Source: Macrophomina tecta
Taxonomy: Eukaryota; Ascomycota; Dothideomycetes; Botryosphaeriales; Botryosphaeriaceae
DNA: 64,000 nt
Reading direction: 5' to 3'
Assembly: GCA_024180945.1 (NCBI GenBank)
Contig: JAKSGN010000006.1
Span: 2,480,001 to 2,544,000, forward strand
Program-made: the position numbers and the translations under genes
Notes under the pieces: model-generated
Told to the model about the DNA's origin: nothing
The model's database searches: none
Seen by the model: the letters and a program-made list of their open reading frames with translations, nothing else
Shown: piece after piece, positions 1-10,641 of the stretch
Layout of the letters: each line of letters begins with the position of its first letter
Position numbering within the stretch: position 1 is the stretch's first letter

Positions 1-1229
1 AGACCCGCAACTGCGTCCACCTCGACCTCGACCTCTCCGACCACCCCGAGATGAAGTACAAGACCGGCGACCATCTCGCCGTCTGGCCCACCAATCCCGA
101 CGGCGAAGTCGAGACCCTCCTCACCGCCCTCGGCCTCTCTGACCGTCGCGACGTACCCATCTCTATCAAATCCCTCGACCCGACCCTCAAAGTGAAGGTG
201 CCTACTCCGACCACCGCATCCGCACTCTTCCGCTATTACCTCGAGATCTGCGCGCCCGTCTCGCGGGACACCATTCTCTCCGTCTCCCCATTCGCCCCAA
301 CCTCAGAAGCCAAATCCTTCCTCCTCACCCTCGGCAAAGACAAAGCCGCCTACCACGCCTACCTCACCCACACGCACCTTACCCTGGGTCGCCTCCTCCA
401 ACTCGCAGCCCCCAACACGACCTGGCCCGCCCTTCCGCTCTCCTATCTCATCGAAACCCTCCCGCGCCTGCAGCCCCGCTACTACAGCATATCCTCCTCC
501 TCCGTCATCTCCCCGCGCCACCCCTCCATCACCGCCCTCGTCTCCACCACGCCACTCCCCGCCGCGCCCCAGCCCACCGTCATCCCCGGCCTGGCCTCCA
601 ACTACCTCCTCGCGCACGCCCACGCCTTGATCTCCCCCTCAGCTCCCCACCCCAACCAACAATGCACCTATACCCTATCCGGCCCCTCCGACGCCCTCGC
701 CGGCGGCAAGCTCTTCGCTCACGTCCGCAAATCCAAATTCAAGCTGCCCATCTCCGGCGCGACGCCGCTCGTCATGGTCGCGGCGGGAACGGGCCTCGCG
801 CCCTTCCGCGCATTCGTCGCCGAGCGCGCGCGCCTGCACGCCATGGGCAAGGACGTCGGGCGCATGCTACTGTTCTTCGGGTGCCGCCACCCGGACGAGG
901 ACTACATCTATCGCGAGGAGCTGGAGAAGTGCGAGCACGAGCTCGGCGGGAAGATGAGCATTGTGACGGCGTTTTCGCGTGTCGAGGGGGAGGGATCGAA
1001 GAAGGTGTATGTGCAGGATCGTGTGTCGGAGCGGGTGGAGGAGGTTTTGGGGCTGTTGGATGAGGGAGCGAACTTTTACGTGTGTGGGAGGGCGAGTATG
1101 GCGAGGGAGGTCGGGAAGAGGGTTGGTGAGGGAATGAGGAAGAGGCAGGGGTGGGGCGATCAAGAGGTCAGGGAGTGGAGTGAAGGGATTAAGAGGAGAG
1201 GGAAGTGGTTGGAGGATGTTTGGGGTTGA
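1..1229 (+). CDS. NADPH-cytochrome P450 reductase, C-terminal part (5' end off window)
   Basis: This flavoprotein passes electrons from NADPH through FAD and FMN to cytochrome P450s at the ER. The window holds the C-terminal FAD/NADPH half: the frame is open from the first bases (codons from base 3) and ends at TGA 1227-1229. Visible landmarks are the FAD-binding RYYSISSSS segment, the NADPH-binding GTGLAPFRAF and FFGCRHPDEDYIY, the YVCGRASMA segment, and a terminal DVWG close to the family's usual DVWS. The N-terminal membrane anchor and FMN domain lie upstream, so the ATG at 51 is internal. It could instead be the reductase half of a fused P450-reductase, which cannot be excluded here. No intron is needed in this part. 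Family assignment is very secure. Confidence 0.93.
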   Translation, partial: TRNCVHLDLDLSDHPEMKYKTGDHLAVWPTNPDGEVETLLTALGLSDRRDVPISIKSLDPTLKVKVPTPTTASALFRYYLEICAPVSRDTILSVSPFAPTSEAKSFLLTLGKDKAAYHAYLTHTHLTLGRLLQLAAPNTTWPALPLSYLIETLPRLQPRYYSISSSSVISPRHPSITALVSTTPLPAAPQPTVIPGLASNYLLAHAHALISPSAPHPNQQCTYTLSGPSDALAGGKLFAHVRKSKFKLPISGATPLVMVAAGTGLAPFRAFVAERARLHAMGKDVGRMLLFFGCRHPDEDYIYREELEKCEHELGGKMSIVTAFSRVEGEGSKKVYVQDRVSERVEEVLGLLDEGANFYVCGRASMAREVGKRVGEGMRKRQGWGDQEVREWSEGIKRRGKWLEDVWG

Positions 1230-1548
1230 GGCTGAGTGCTTTTGATAGTTTTGCTCCGGTTCACTTTTAGATTCGCGACTCGGATTGGGGGCTTTCTTTC
1301 TTTCTTTCTTTCTTTCTTTTTTTTTTTTTTTTTTTTTTTGGTCAATAAGAGGAGCGTGGCGTTATGTAGTAGATAAATGATAAAACAAGGTCTCTTTCAT
1401 CTTAAACATTTCATTCTTCATTATGCTGATCGTGAATCCATCAGAGCGGGAATAAAATAATAAAATAATACACTTTGAAAAGGGAGAAGACCTCTCTCTC
1501 TCAAAAAAAAAAAAAAAAAAAAATCAAGCATGAACAGATTTTTGCCAT
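1230..1548. repeat. Intergenic with (TTTC)n, T23 and A21 tracts
   Basis: The gap between two convergent genes holds a TTTC microsatellite at about 1292-1316 that runs into a T23 tract (1317-1339), and an A21 tract at 1503-1523. Each lies near a stop codon. Nothing else is seen. Confidence 0.85.
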
Positions 1549-1968
1549 TCACAGCCCCAACGGGTTCTGCCCCGTCTGCTCCTTGCCGCCGAACTTCTCC
1601 TTGTCCTTCTGGCTGCCGAAGTCCTCGGCGCGCTTGTCGCCGCCCAGGATCTGCGAGCGCTCCTGCTTCTCGCCCGTCACGGGGTCGAGGACGGGCTTGG
1701 TCACGCCGCCGACGATGCCGGTGACGGGCTGGGTGACGGTGCCGACGACGGCGCCGACGGGCGAGAGGACCTTGCCCAGGCCGTTGCCGACCGGGTCGAG
1801 GCCCTTGGCGAGGATGCCTGGCGGGAGGAAAGGAGCCTTGATCAGTAACGCGCCACAGAACGGGGACGGAGGCCTGAGACGCTGGGCCTGCGGTAGAATC
1901 ACTGCGGGAATACACCTACCGCTCGGCTGGTTACCGGCTTCCTCGTTCGAGTTGTTGGGGTTCGACAT
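1549..1968 (-). CDS. Small Gly/Pro/Val-rich protein of unknown function
   Basis: Two exons: 1968-1920 and 1817-1549, with a GTAGGT...CCAG intron at 1818-1919 that keeps phase (G|GC). The product is about 105 residues with no signal peptide. The N-terminus is Asn/Glu/Ser-rich (MSNPNNSNEEAGNQPSG). The middle is a run of degenerate repeats on a G-x-V/L-x-x-P-V theme (LDPVGNGLGKVLSP, VTQPVTGIVGG, KPVLDPVTG). The C-terminus is charged and Lys/Gln-rich and ends in NPLGL. I do not recognise a named family; similar low-complexity small proteins occur across ascomycetes. The start is chosen because the frame opens there and the intron restores the reading. Function is unassigned. Confidence 0.6.
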   Translation of the reverse strand: MSNPNNSNEEAGNQPSGRCIPAVILPQAQRLRPPSPFCGALLIKAPFLPPGILAKGLDPVGNGLGKVLSPVGAVVGTVTQPVTGIVGGVTKPVLDPVTGEKQERSQILGGDKRAEDFGSQKDKEKFGGKEQTGQNPLGL

Positions 1969-3200
1969 TACTCTTTTTTTTCTTTCTTTCTTTTCTTTGC
2001 GTGGGACGTAAAGTGATGGGGGATAACAAGCAGATGTCGCTACTTGGCAACGACCTTTATGGCTCAGCACTTCCGAATAGAGGTAGATGGCAGGATGCAT
2101 TCCTACGGACGAGCACGCCGGCCTAAAATATCTGAAAGCTGACATGGATGCGAACCCTGTTGAGCGGAAAGCGTTTGCGTCAACCTCCAGACCTTGCCGG
2201 GCGTGTGGGATGTGCCGCCGTCCCGGAGGCTGGTGGATGCAAGCCGATGATGTCATGCAGTGGGATCCCGAAACAGGGCAGACCGTGGCATAAGCGCCGC
2301 TGCACAAGGGCTGCGTGACCAATGGAGAGAAAAACAAAGAGGCTAGGAAATGGGTGCATGCACTCTAGGAACGTCAGTGTGAGAGGGCCCTGACCTAGGC
2401 CCATCGGCGAATAGTCGTGAATGAGTGTGGTCGTTGGGGGGCCTGTTCTCGGCCAGCATCATCATCTATGACCCTCGAAGCTGAGAGATTTTACAGCCTC
2501 TGGTTATATGAGCAATCATCTCGCAGAACTCTCCGACGACTAGTGACTCTGGATGGATGCGTGACCGTCCGAATCGGTGAGCTGAAACGTCATTGGGCGA
2601 CCGATTAGCAGGGAACCGCGCATTTGTATGACCTGACATTCTTTTTGTTCCCTCCAGCAAATCTTAAAGCCCTCCAGGCTTCTTATAGCAAGAAAAATTA
2701 ACCCAGCCCATGACCGCATGCCCATGACCCATCGCCATCCCATATGCACAAGTAGAACCCACCGTCATGAAGCAATGTACACCTCGTAAAATCCCAGAGA
2801 GTGAAGGAAAAGCAACAGAAATCAAGGCCAGATCAGTCTGACGTCCCACCATCTACTGCTCTTCCTGTCTGAATAATGCAGCAAAGAGAGAGCATGCAAT
2901 TCAAATTCCGAACTCCTCATCTTACACGCCTTCTTCAATCCCCACGTTCCGCCACCAGGCCGCTTTGAGGCCTTCGTTAACCATGCTTTCAGCATCACCG
3001 ACCTGCCGCCTTTCGCTGACTTCCCAGTTCATGGTATTGTCCATCTTGAGGCGTTTGACGCGGGCCGTCATGGTGATGGCCTGGCTCATTGCGCTGATTG
3101 ATTTTCCCGGCTGCCTCGTCAATCCTTGGAGTACGGTTTTCTGGTTTCTAGAGCTTCTGCGCGCGCTATTCTCCCAATCACTCCTCATGACTGGCAATTG
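1969..3200. other. Intergenic, 1.2 kb, no gene seen
   Basis: This holds the promoter side of the small protein, with a pyrimidine-rich stretch at about 1971-1999, and the 3' flank of the kinase gene. Open frames here are short and show no family motif. Confidence 0.6.
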
Positions 3201-4775
3201 TCATTGCAGGGGTTCCGATGACGACGACAATCTGTTGAGGTGCAGGTACACGTCCGTCCCGTAGCTGCGAAATAACCATGCATGTTAGCTAGATCCTTGT
3301 CTGAACTCTGTTCTGGGTCATCTGAAACTCACCCCTCCATACTGATCAACTTAAGATCGCCGCCAAAGTACCGCGCGTAGAGCCTACTGATGGGCAAACC
3401 GTATCCGAAACCAGCCATGGGCGCCTTGAAGTCGCTCTTGTTGAAATCCGGATCCAAGTTGGGGGTCTGGTCAACGGTGGTGTACATGTAAGTCCACACC
3501 AGCGGAATCGCACTGCGCGGGATGCCGCCCCCTTCATCCGAGATCTTGATCGTAATGTCCTCCTTGCCCTCGGCCACAATGACTTTCGTCACCGGGAACT
3601 CTTCCTTGTCTTGGCCATGTCTCTCAACGACGGCACGCAGAGAGTTCTTCAAGGTTTCGAAGAGCATGTGCGACAAGTGCCCCGGGACGTACATGAAGTG
3701 GATGTTGGGATCGCAGATGAGCTGAATTTTGGGGGCGTCGAATAAGCCGTAGTGATCCTCACAAACGAATCGCGCGTTCTCAATGGCTTCCATAGCCAGG
3801 TCCCGAACGTTGGTCTTGGTGCAGATGATACCGACATAATTGGGGTCACTTCGTTGCCGCTGGTCCGTGAGAGCAATGTGCTGTCCGATGAGCATGCGTA
3901 TACCAATACGAGACATGTAGAAGCGATCGAGGAAAGCCTGGATATTGTGGTCGATTTGCATCCGCTGTTGCTTTCGCTTCCACTCCAAAATACCCTGGGC
4001 TATTTTCACGTGTCAGCCAAGCACCACCTGGAGCACCTAGCTCGCAAACGTACCCACTGTTGTCACAACACTGTCATGGCGTCGCTTGATCCTCTCCAGC
4101 GCCTGAGCGAACTTGATGTTGTACTGGTTGAGCTCCGGCGGCCATTCCTGACCATCGTCGGCCGCAACGTAGTAGCGCTTCGCCGAAGCCACTTTTCCGT
4201 GGCCATTGCCATTGCCGTTCTCCTCCATGCCCTTCGGCTCGGAACGGTACTGGCCCTTCGTGATGCTCGGGTTCTGTGTCGTTTGGCTGAGTATCCTCGA
4301 TTCCTTGCCAGCCTTCTTCGCAGGCTTCAAGAGGCGTTCGCGGACTTCTTGCGACAGTTTCGGCCGGGGGAGGGTAACAAGCTCCTGTCATGCCACCGAC
4401 GTCAGAAGGGCCGAGACGTGCAGACATGAGGGAGACGATGCTGCATTACGTACCTCGAAAGACTGTGCGTACCAGTCCTGCACCCTCTGGATCGAGGGCA
4501 TCTCGTTCAAGCCGTCGGGCAGCTCCTCGAGCTCCTGCACGCGGTGGGCGAGGCGGATGGGAAGCTCCTCCGACAGAAACTGTGACGCGCGGAACAACGT
4601 GCCTGTGAGTGTGAGCTGTCAGTTCGAATTAAGAGCCTCGTCTCGAAGGCATCAGCGTACCGGTAGAGGGGCGCTCGCCAAACTGAACCATCTGGCGCAA
4701 GCTCACCCCCGTGGCGGGGAAGCCAGCATAGTGCCGGATGGTGTTCATGAGCTCAGCCGTCTTCTTCCAGCTCAT
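3201..4775 (-). CDS. pkp1: Pyruvate dehydrogenase kinase (mitochondrial)
   Basis: It phosphorylates the E1-alpha subunit of pyruvate dehydrogenase and switches the complex off in the mitochondrial matrix. Five exons: 4775-4661, 4602-4454, 4384-4054, 3999-3333, 3264-3201. All junctions are GT-AG and phase-consistent, giving 441 residues, the family length. The N-terminal helical domain begins MSWKKTAELMNTIRHYAGFP. The GHKL ATPase domain shows the N box (ETLKNSLRA), G1 box (DEGGGI) and G2 box (GFGYGLPISR). The last exon supplies the C-terminus GYGTDVYLHLNRL. The ATG at 4775 matches the start used by fungal homologues. The frame stays open upstream without another nearby ATG, so an extended presequence cannot be excluded. 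A branched-chain ketoacid dehydrogenase kinase is the alternative, but the C-terminus fits PDK better. Confidence 0.93.
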
Positions 4776-6136
4776 GGTTGCGGGAGCTGCGGCGGCCTCG
4801 CAGCGCGCGGATTGGATGTCAATGCGAAAGTGCGGTGCGCCAGGATGGTCTCGCGGAGGTGCAGTGGGAGGGCGCGGCGATGGTGACTGTCTGGCGCTCG
4901 TGCTGGTCGCCGCGACTAGGAGCTCGGCGAGGGACCGAGGTTGCGGCGAACAGCAGGACCGGTCTGCACGGCGGCGGGGCGGCGTGATGGTGGTGCTGCT
5001 GCTGGATCCAGGGGCGGACGGGCACGGCGCAGCGGCAGACCTGGAGACTCAGCGAGGGTGTTGTCCAGGAGGGGCCTGGGGATTGGGGAGGGAGGGCGGC
5101 GGGAGAGTTGGAGTCATCCGCTGCTTTTTCTGGAGCTTAACACAGGACTCCACCGAGGCGAGAGAGGCGCAACACCCCAGACGTTGCTCCCGTCTGCCCG
5201 CATGTCTTTCCCCGCCTTAGCCGCCCCAAGGCCACCCCCTCCTCCAACACCGTCCTTTACGTGCCCAGTCCGCTCCCGTTGCTTAAGTTGCCGCGCCCAG
5301 ATGGCGCTCGAGGCCACGTGCAGGATGACACCCCGTCTCTCTGACCTCTCTGATCGCTGCTGGAGCACCACCGTCGCTGGCGGTCGTCCTGCTGCATGCT
5401 CGCGCGGCAACAGCAGGTTCCTGCACAGCATGCTTCCCTCGGCATCCAATCACTGCTCGGGCACTCTCGGGTCGAGGGAGATGGACGGAAGCGGTAGCCG
5501 GCCGCGTTCGCATGCTGCCTCTCCGTGTATTCCCACTGTTTGCGCCTCTAATCTCAGGGACTTCTGCTGAGCGCTCGCTGCAAAATTAGCCCGAACCTGA
5601 GGCTTTCACGAGGAAAGAGGCCATGCACGCAGTGGAAATTTCTCCCGCACTCCGCAGAAAAATGCCGCGTAGGTAGAAGCGAGTTGCTGGAAGGGAGCGC
5701 ACGCATGGAGCCGCATGTGCGTCTGAAGAATCCGCCCGGGCGATCGCTCGACGCTGACAGCTGTCTCTGCTCGGTCGTACGGCAGTCTGACGTCCCTCTC
5801 TGCCATGCAAACCATGCTACCGAGCGTTTGAGATTCTATGCTGCGCTGTGCGCCCAGTCTATGTACGTTCGCACAGGTTCCTGTCCGCCCTGGCTCGCAG
5901 CTCTGACGCAACCGTCCCTAAGACTTAGCGTGCGCAGATAGCCTCCTGTGCGGGTACCCTCCAAGAGATCTACACATCCACCGACAACACCCTGCGACTC
6001 CATTGAAGCGCCCGTGCAACCGAAGAACACAGAGCTTTGCGCAGCCAAGCGACACCGCCGAGCCACGAGCCCCGCCATGCTAGGGCTGTCTTGTCGGCTA
6101 TGAAACCGCGCCCAGAAACAACGCGTTCAACCGCGC
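4776..6136. other. Intergenic, 1.36 kb, no gene seen
   Basis: This contains the upstream region of the kinase gene and the 3' flank of the methyltransferase gene. It is GC-rich between about 4900 and 5300. Frames here overlap on both strands and carry no domain signature. Confidence 0.6.
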
Positions 6137-7084
6137 CTACTCCTTCTTGATCAGATAACCCGTGCAGTACGGTAACACGCTCCACATCTCCAAGTCCATC
6201 AGCGCCACCTTGGACCACCCGTCCTTCCCACCAGCCTTCAGCAGTATGTCCTTAGTGGGCGTGTTGAGCCTGCATCCGAGAAACAGACCCCACCCCATCC
6301 ACCCATAAATCGTCTGCAACGCCCTGGCAAACAGGCTCCCGTTCTGCCTCCACGGATTAGCAACGTGCTCGTGCACGACGAGCTTGCCGCCCGGCTTCAG
6401 TAGCTTGTACAGCCCGCGCACCGTCTCCTCCGGGCGCGGCACGCCGCACAGCACGCGCATGCAGCAGATCTCGTCGAAGATGCCCTCCGCGCCGTGCGCG
6501 AACAGCCCCGCGTCCGCGAGCGCGGGGATCAAGCTCTCGGGCTGCGCGCCGCAGTGCAGCACCGAGTACTTGTCCTGCAGGCCCGCGCGCTTGACGTTGG
6601 CGCGCAGCTTGTCGTGCAGCTTGCCGGCCGGCTCGACGCCGTAGACGTGCGTGAGCTGCGAGGCGTTGAAATAGATGGCCAGGTCGCCGCTGCCGGGGCC
6701 GACGTCGAGGACGGTGCCGCGCACGTCGCGGAGCAGGTTGGTGGCGTCCTCGGACATGCCTTCGCTCATGAACTCGCCTGCGCGGAGAGTGCGTTAGCCG
6801 GTTGGTCGGGGGTGGAGAGCACGGCTAGGCGTCTGACCGTAGGCCGTCCAGAAGCGGGAAAAGGCGCGATCGCGGACCTTGGAGAATTGGAGGAGCAGAC
6901 CGGGCTCATGTTGGACGGTCAGGATGTCAATGACCTCGAGAGCAAATTCTTTGGCGGGCGAGTGTCAGTCAGGATGTCGTAGCATTGAGTGTGTGGTGGA
7001 AAACATACGGTACAAGCCGAGGAGGATGAAGTAGGCTGGAGCTATGGTGCGCAGCACCTTCTCTTTGAACGGTTTCTGAGCCAT
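6137..7084 (-). CDS. METTL7-like SAM-dependent methyltransferase
   Basis: Three exons: 7084-7009, 6948-6838, 6777-6137, giving 275 residues with consistent phases. An N-terminal hydrophobic helix (VLRTIAPAYFILLGLY) suggests a membrane or lipid-droplet anchor, as in human METTL7/TMT1 proteins. The class I methyltransferase core follows: motif I is VLDVGPGSGDLAIYF, then an acidic YGVEP, and the post-motif LLKPGGKLVVHEHV. The METTL7 family includes thiol methyltransferases in animals, but the substrate of the fungal members is not established and I infer none. The second donor is a weaker GTCAGA; it is preferred because it gives WTAYGEFMSEGMSED in frame. The gene is divergent from the homeobox-C2H2 factor across 1.6 kb. 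Confidence 0.85.
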
Positions 7085-8674
7085 TGTTGTGCGTCTGAGC
7101 GGTCTGAGAGCGTTGAGTCTGGTTCAATGGCTGCCGTTACTTTGCCCGAAGGATGCAGGAGGCTTTAGGAAATGAATGAGGGCCTCCGTTGGAACGGAAA
7201 CATTGGTATTGGCGAGCGGGTTACCGATACGTAGTGCTGGCTCGGTCAGCGCAGCCGGCCAGGACTTTGGGGTAGTCTGCCTGTATGACGCGAAGGGCCG
7301 CGTGGAGCAGCAGTGGGGGCCAGCTCCAATGTTGCCGATGAGAGAGACGATTGAGGATACCTATCGCCACAATTCTGGATCAAGTTTTGCAGATATCGTC
7401 CGGATTTGAGGGTGAGAGACTGCCCAAACGTTCGCCTTCGGTAAACGCCATGAGTCATCAAAGCGACTCTCCCCTCTTCCTGAATACGATTCGTCTAACG
7501 GCGACCTCTGATGGAGGGGCACAGAGAGCCCCCGGAGGCGGGCGGGGGGGCTTTTGCGCAAGGGCACGGCAGGACGGACGGCCCGGAGCTGTGTCCACCC
7601 CCACTCCGAACCAACACATCAACACCTTCCACTTGCCTCTTGAGGTCTTGTCCCGCAGCCTGACACGTCTTCGAGATCATCATGCAATGGACTTATCCAG
7701 ACTTCTCGGTGCGCTGCCACTCATCACGGCAGGTGCTTACACGGGATCAGAAGCAGGATTCCCTCCAGGCAGCCATCTGAGTGCGCAGGCAGAAAGGCAA
7801 ATCTTTGCCCTTTTGCCTTTCCTGAGCTGCCGAGGTGAAGAAAAAGAGGCCAAGGCCAAAATTGCCTCGCACCTGCGCCCTTTTACTCGTATGATTGAGA
7901 CCACCGTGGCTTCAGGCAACACTCCAGGGCTCATCGTTCCCCGCTTTGATTGGCGCTGACGGAGAGCATCCCTACCAGCTTTATCCGCCACAGGACTAGT
8001 TCTGCCGTGTCAGCTGCGCGGACACGCGTGTGGCTGTGGCTTATTCATTCGTAATTTTCCTCCCTCCATGAGTGACACCGCCCATGCCGCTTCTCGGATG
8101 CGTATTTAAGACCTTCTTGCTTATTCAGCATGATTGATTCACGGCCGAGTTCACAGACCGACGAAGAAGCAGCTGCCTCAACTACTTGGGGCACTGAACA
8201 GGGTATACCATTTATCGTTCGACTCGAGAAGTGGTTGCACTGTGAACTACCTGTTTCCGGTGGTGGGAAGGAGAGCAAGGTACGCAGCATCCAACACCCC
8301 GGATTTCTGCTTTCCGTTTCTTACGCCCTTTATTCAGCATAAAATAACGTACGGGCTCTTGCTCCTCTGCAACGTTCGTCAGCCGACATTGATGCAAGGC
8401 AGCCTTGCGCATCACGACTCAATTGGGGCCACGCTTAACTACATTAAGAATGCTACTGCCCTAGAGACGCTGCTCTCTCACTCGTTCCTGCACGGATTAT
8501 AGATGCCCAAACGCTGGAAGCGGTGGCACTGGCGCTGAAATCCACCCCGCTATACCCACCAGCTGGCCTTTCAAGGGTCAGCCAGCCAATTAGTTAAATC
8601 CTCCTTCAGCCAGCACCTAAAAATAGAGACGCCCTTCCAGAAAATCACGGCCCTCAATTTGCCCCCAAAAAAAT
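7085..8674. promoter_or_regulatory. Divergent promoter region, 1.6 kb
   Basis: This separates the divergent starts of the methyltransferase (7084) and the homeobox-C2H2 factor (8675). A frame of about 200 codons at 7351-7959 has no recognisable domain and is not called. No specific operator could be identified. Confidence 0.5.
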
Positions 8675-10132
8675 ATGCTCATGGAGCCATTCAACTCCCC
8701 ACTTCAGAATGGAGAATACCGCGCCGACTTCCCTTCTGTGTCGCGGTTAGACTATTTCGAGCCTCGAGATCAGCCCCGCTCTGCCGTTATCCAACATCAT
8801 CTACTGGCAGCTCACCCGCGCGACTTTGGACGGCATCAGCCAGCCGAATTCACTGTTCCCCAGCTATCAAATAAGGGGCTGGATCAGTTCGGATGTCATG
8901 GGCTTGACTTTTCCTTCCTGGACGAGGTTGAGCCAAGAACTCCTCCAGTCAGGCCGGCCGGCTTCGAATCTCTCTCGCTGCCGTCAGCTTCAACAACACC
9001 ATCATTATTCAGTCCCGCACGGCTACAATTATCATGGCGCTTCCCCGGTCCTTCGGATGCTTTAGCAGTCGATGCTGCCTCATCAGCCTTTTTGATTCCC
9101 CCACAGAATGCCATCTTCATCGACGAAAGGGCAGCAGACCTCTGCCAGCGCTGGCTCATCCACTTCTCCCCCTGCTGGCCCGAAGAAAAAGACTTCGAAG
9201 CCTTTGAGCGCCTGACCGGTGAATCCGTCACCCGCATCAAGCTCTGGTTCGGCCAACGTCTCTCCCAACCCCTCAACACCACCGCCGTCACCACCCACTC
9301 AGAGCCACAAACCAACCACGGACGCCTTGCCCTCCCCTCTCCACCCGTATCCTCCGCCTCCATCAGCCGCACCAGCTCCTCCCAAGGCACCGCCGTCGCC
9401 AACACCACCACTACCACCACGACAACAACAATAATACCCTCAACCAACCCTCAATCCCTCACCGCCAACCCTCCTGCGCCCTTTCGCCCCCATCCCCGCC
9501 GATGCATCCCGACCACCGACCGCGCCGCCCTCGCCCGCGACCCGACCCGCCCCTTCCAGTGCACGCGCGCCTGCGGCCGGTCTTTCCCGCGCAAGGGCGA
9601 GTGGGCGAAGCACGAGCTCAAGAACCACCCGCAGCGCGTGTGGCTGTGCCTGCACGGCGCCGTCGCCGGCACACCACCTGCCTCGACCGCGATGCCAAAC
9701 ATGCCGGCGCAACGACCCGAGTGCGCGTTCTGCCTCCCCGACTCCTCCTCCGCCCCCACCCCCGCCCACCTCATGACTACCCACTGGCACCTCAACAGCA
9801 GCAGCACGACCACGAATACCAGCCACACCAACGCCGGCGACCATCGATCCTGGTGCGCACGCCAGTTCAACCGCAAAGACCACCTCGCCGTGCACTTGCG
9901 CACCGTGCACGACGAGGAAGCGGGCGTGGTGGCCTGGTACGCGGACGCGGGCAGGCTGGACGTTGGGCGCGAGCTGGAAGGGTGGGAGCGCTGGTGCGGG
10001 TTCTGCCGCCGGGAGGGGTGCTGGAGGGGGTGGAGGGAGAGGCTGGAGCATTTGGGGAGGCATTTTGCGAGGGAGCGTAGGGAGATGGGGATGTGGCGGG
10101 AGAGGGAGGGCGGCAGGGGGGATGAAGGCTGA
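8675..10132 (+). CDS. Homeobox plus C2H2 zinc-finger transcription factor
   Basis: One uninterrupted frame of 485 residues, starting at 8675 (MLMEPF) or at the Met two codons later. A homeodomain-like segment lies in roughly residues 150-200, with a helix-3 signature IKLWFGQRL. A 60-residue Ser/Thr/Thr-repeat linker follows. Then come C2H2-type fingers: CTRACGRSF...HELKNH is a clean C-x3-C...H-x4-H, a second Cys/His cluster lies around ECAFCLPD, a degenerate finger reads WCARQFNRKDH...H, and a last one reads WCGFCRREG...HLGRHF. Proteins pairing a homeobox with C2H2 fingers are a recurring fungal regulator class, nuclear by inference. Targets are unknown. A pure C2H2 regulator is the alternative if the homeobox-like part is non-functional. 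Confidence 0.75.
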   Translation: MLMEPFNSPLQNGEYRADFPSVSRLDYFEPRDQPRSAVIQHHLLAAHPRDFGRHQPAEFTVPQLSNKGLDQFGCHGLDFSFLDEVEPRTPPVRPAGFESLSLPSASTTPSLFSPARLQLSWRFPGPSDALAVDAASSAFLIPPQNAIFIDERAADLCQRWLIHFSPCWPEEKDFEAFERLTGESVTRIKLWFGQRLSQPLNTTAVTTHSEPQTNHGRLALPSPPVSSASISRTSSSQGTAVANTTTTTTTTTIIPSTNPQSLTANPPAPFRPHPRRCIPTTDRAALARDPTRPFQCTRACGRSFPRKGEWAKHELKNHPQRVWLCLHGAVAGTPPASTAMPNMPAQRPECAFCLPDSSSAPTPAHLMTTHWHLNSSSTTTNTSHTNAGDHRSWCARQFNRKDHLAVHLRTVHDEEAGVVAWYADAGRLDVGRELEGWERWCGFCRREGCWRGWRERLEHLGRHFARERREMGMWREREGGRGDEG

Positions 10133-10560
10133 GGCAATGTTTGAGCGGGCTTTGATCGTGGTGGGGAGAGGAGAAGCGTGACGCTTGTGTGGAGGGGGGA
10201 AAAAAAAAGAGCGCTGAGGAGAGGAAGTAGAAACAGTGCATAATATACATAGGCCTTCCGGCACGGACAGGGGCCGAAGACACCCATTCATGTTCAATAC
10301 AGTCCGGCGCCGTACTCGAATGTCCCGTTCCATATCCGACCAGTAGCCGGTGCGGTTTCCGTGGCGAGCGAGCAAAGGTGGGCGTGGCGAGAACGAGGGC
10401 ACTCTTACACTATGCTAGCTGAGCTAGAAAGTGATTGCGTAAGGGCAATGGCTTGTAGTGACGACGAGAGGGCGCCTTGTAGGGGCGCAGTAGATGATCA
10501 ACAGTAGTAGTGGAGGAGAGGGCGCTTGAATGTTAGAGCAGTAAACTACCAAAGCATATA
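10133..10560. other. Intergenic to left transposon border
   Basis: The 3' flank of the transcription-factor gene up to the TA target duplication at 10559-10560. No gene is seen. Confidence 0.7.
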
Positions 10561-10604
10561 ACGTATCCCACAAGCGAGCGTGCCACACAAGCGAGTGTGC
10601 CACC
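10561..10604 (+). repeat. Left TIR of transposon copy 1
   Basis: A 44-nt terminal inverted repeat. Inside it are two near-identical direct units, CACAAGCGAGCGTGC and CACAAGCGAGTGTGC, probable transposase-binding sites by inference. Confidence 0.9.
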
Positions 10605-10641
10605 CAACCAAGAAAACGCGACACCCTAGCTTCAACCAACA

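Noticed and set aside
7351..7959. Plus-strand frame of about 202 codons
   Set aside because: No recognisable motif, no plausible start context, and it lies in a divergent promoter region.
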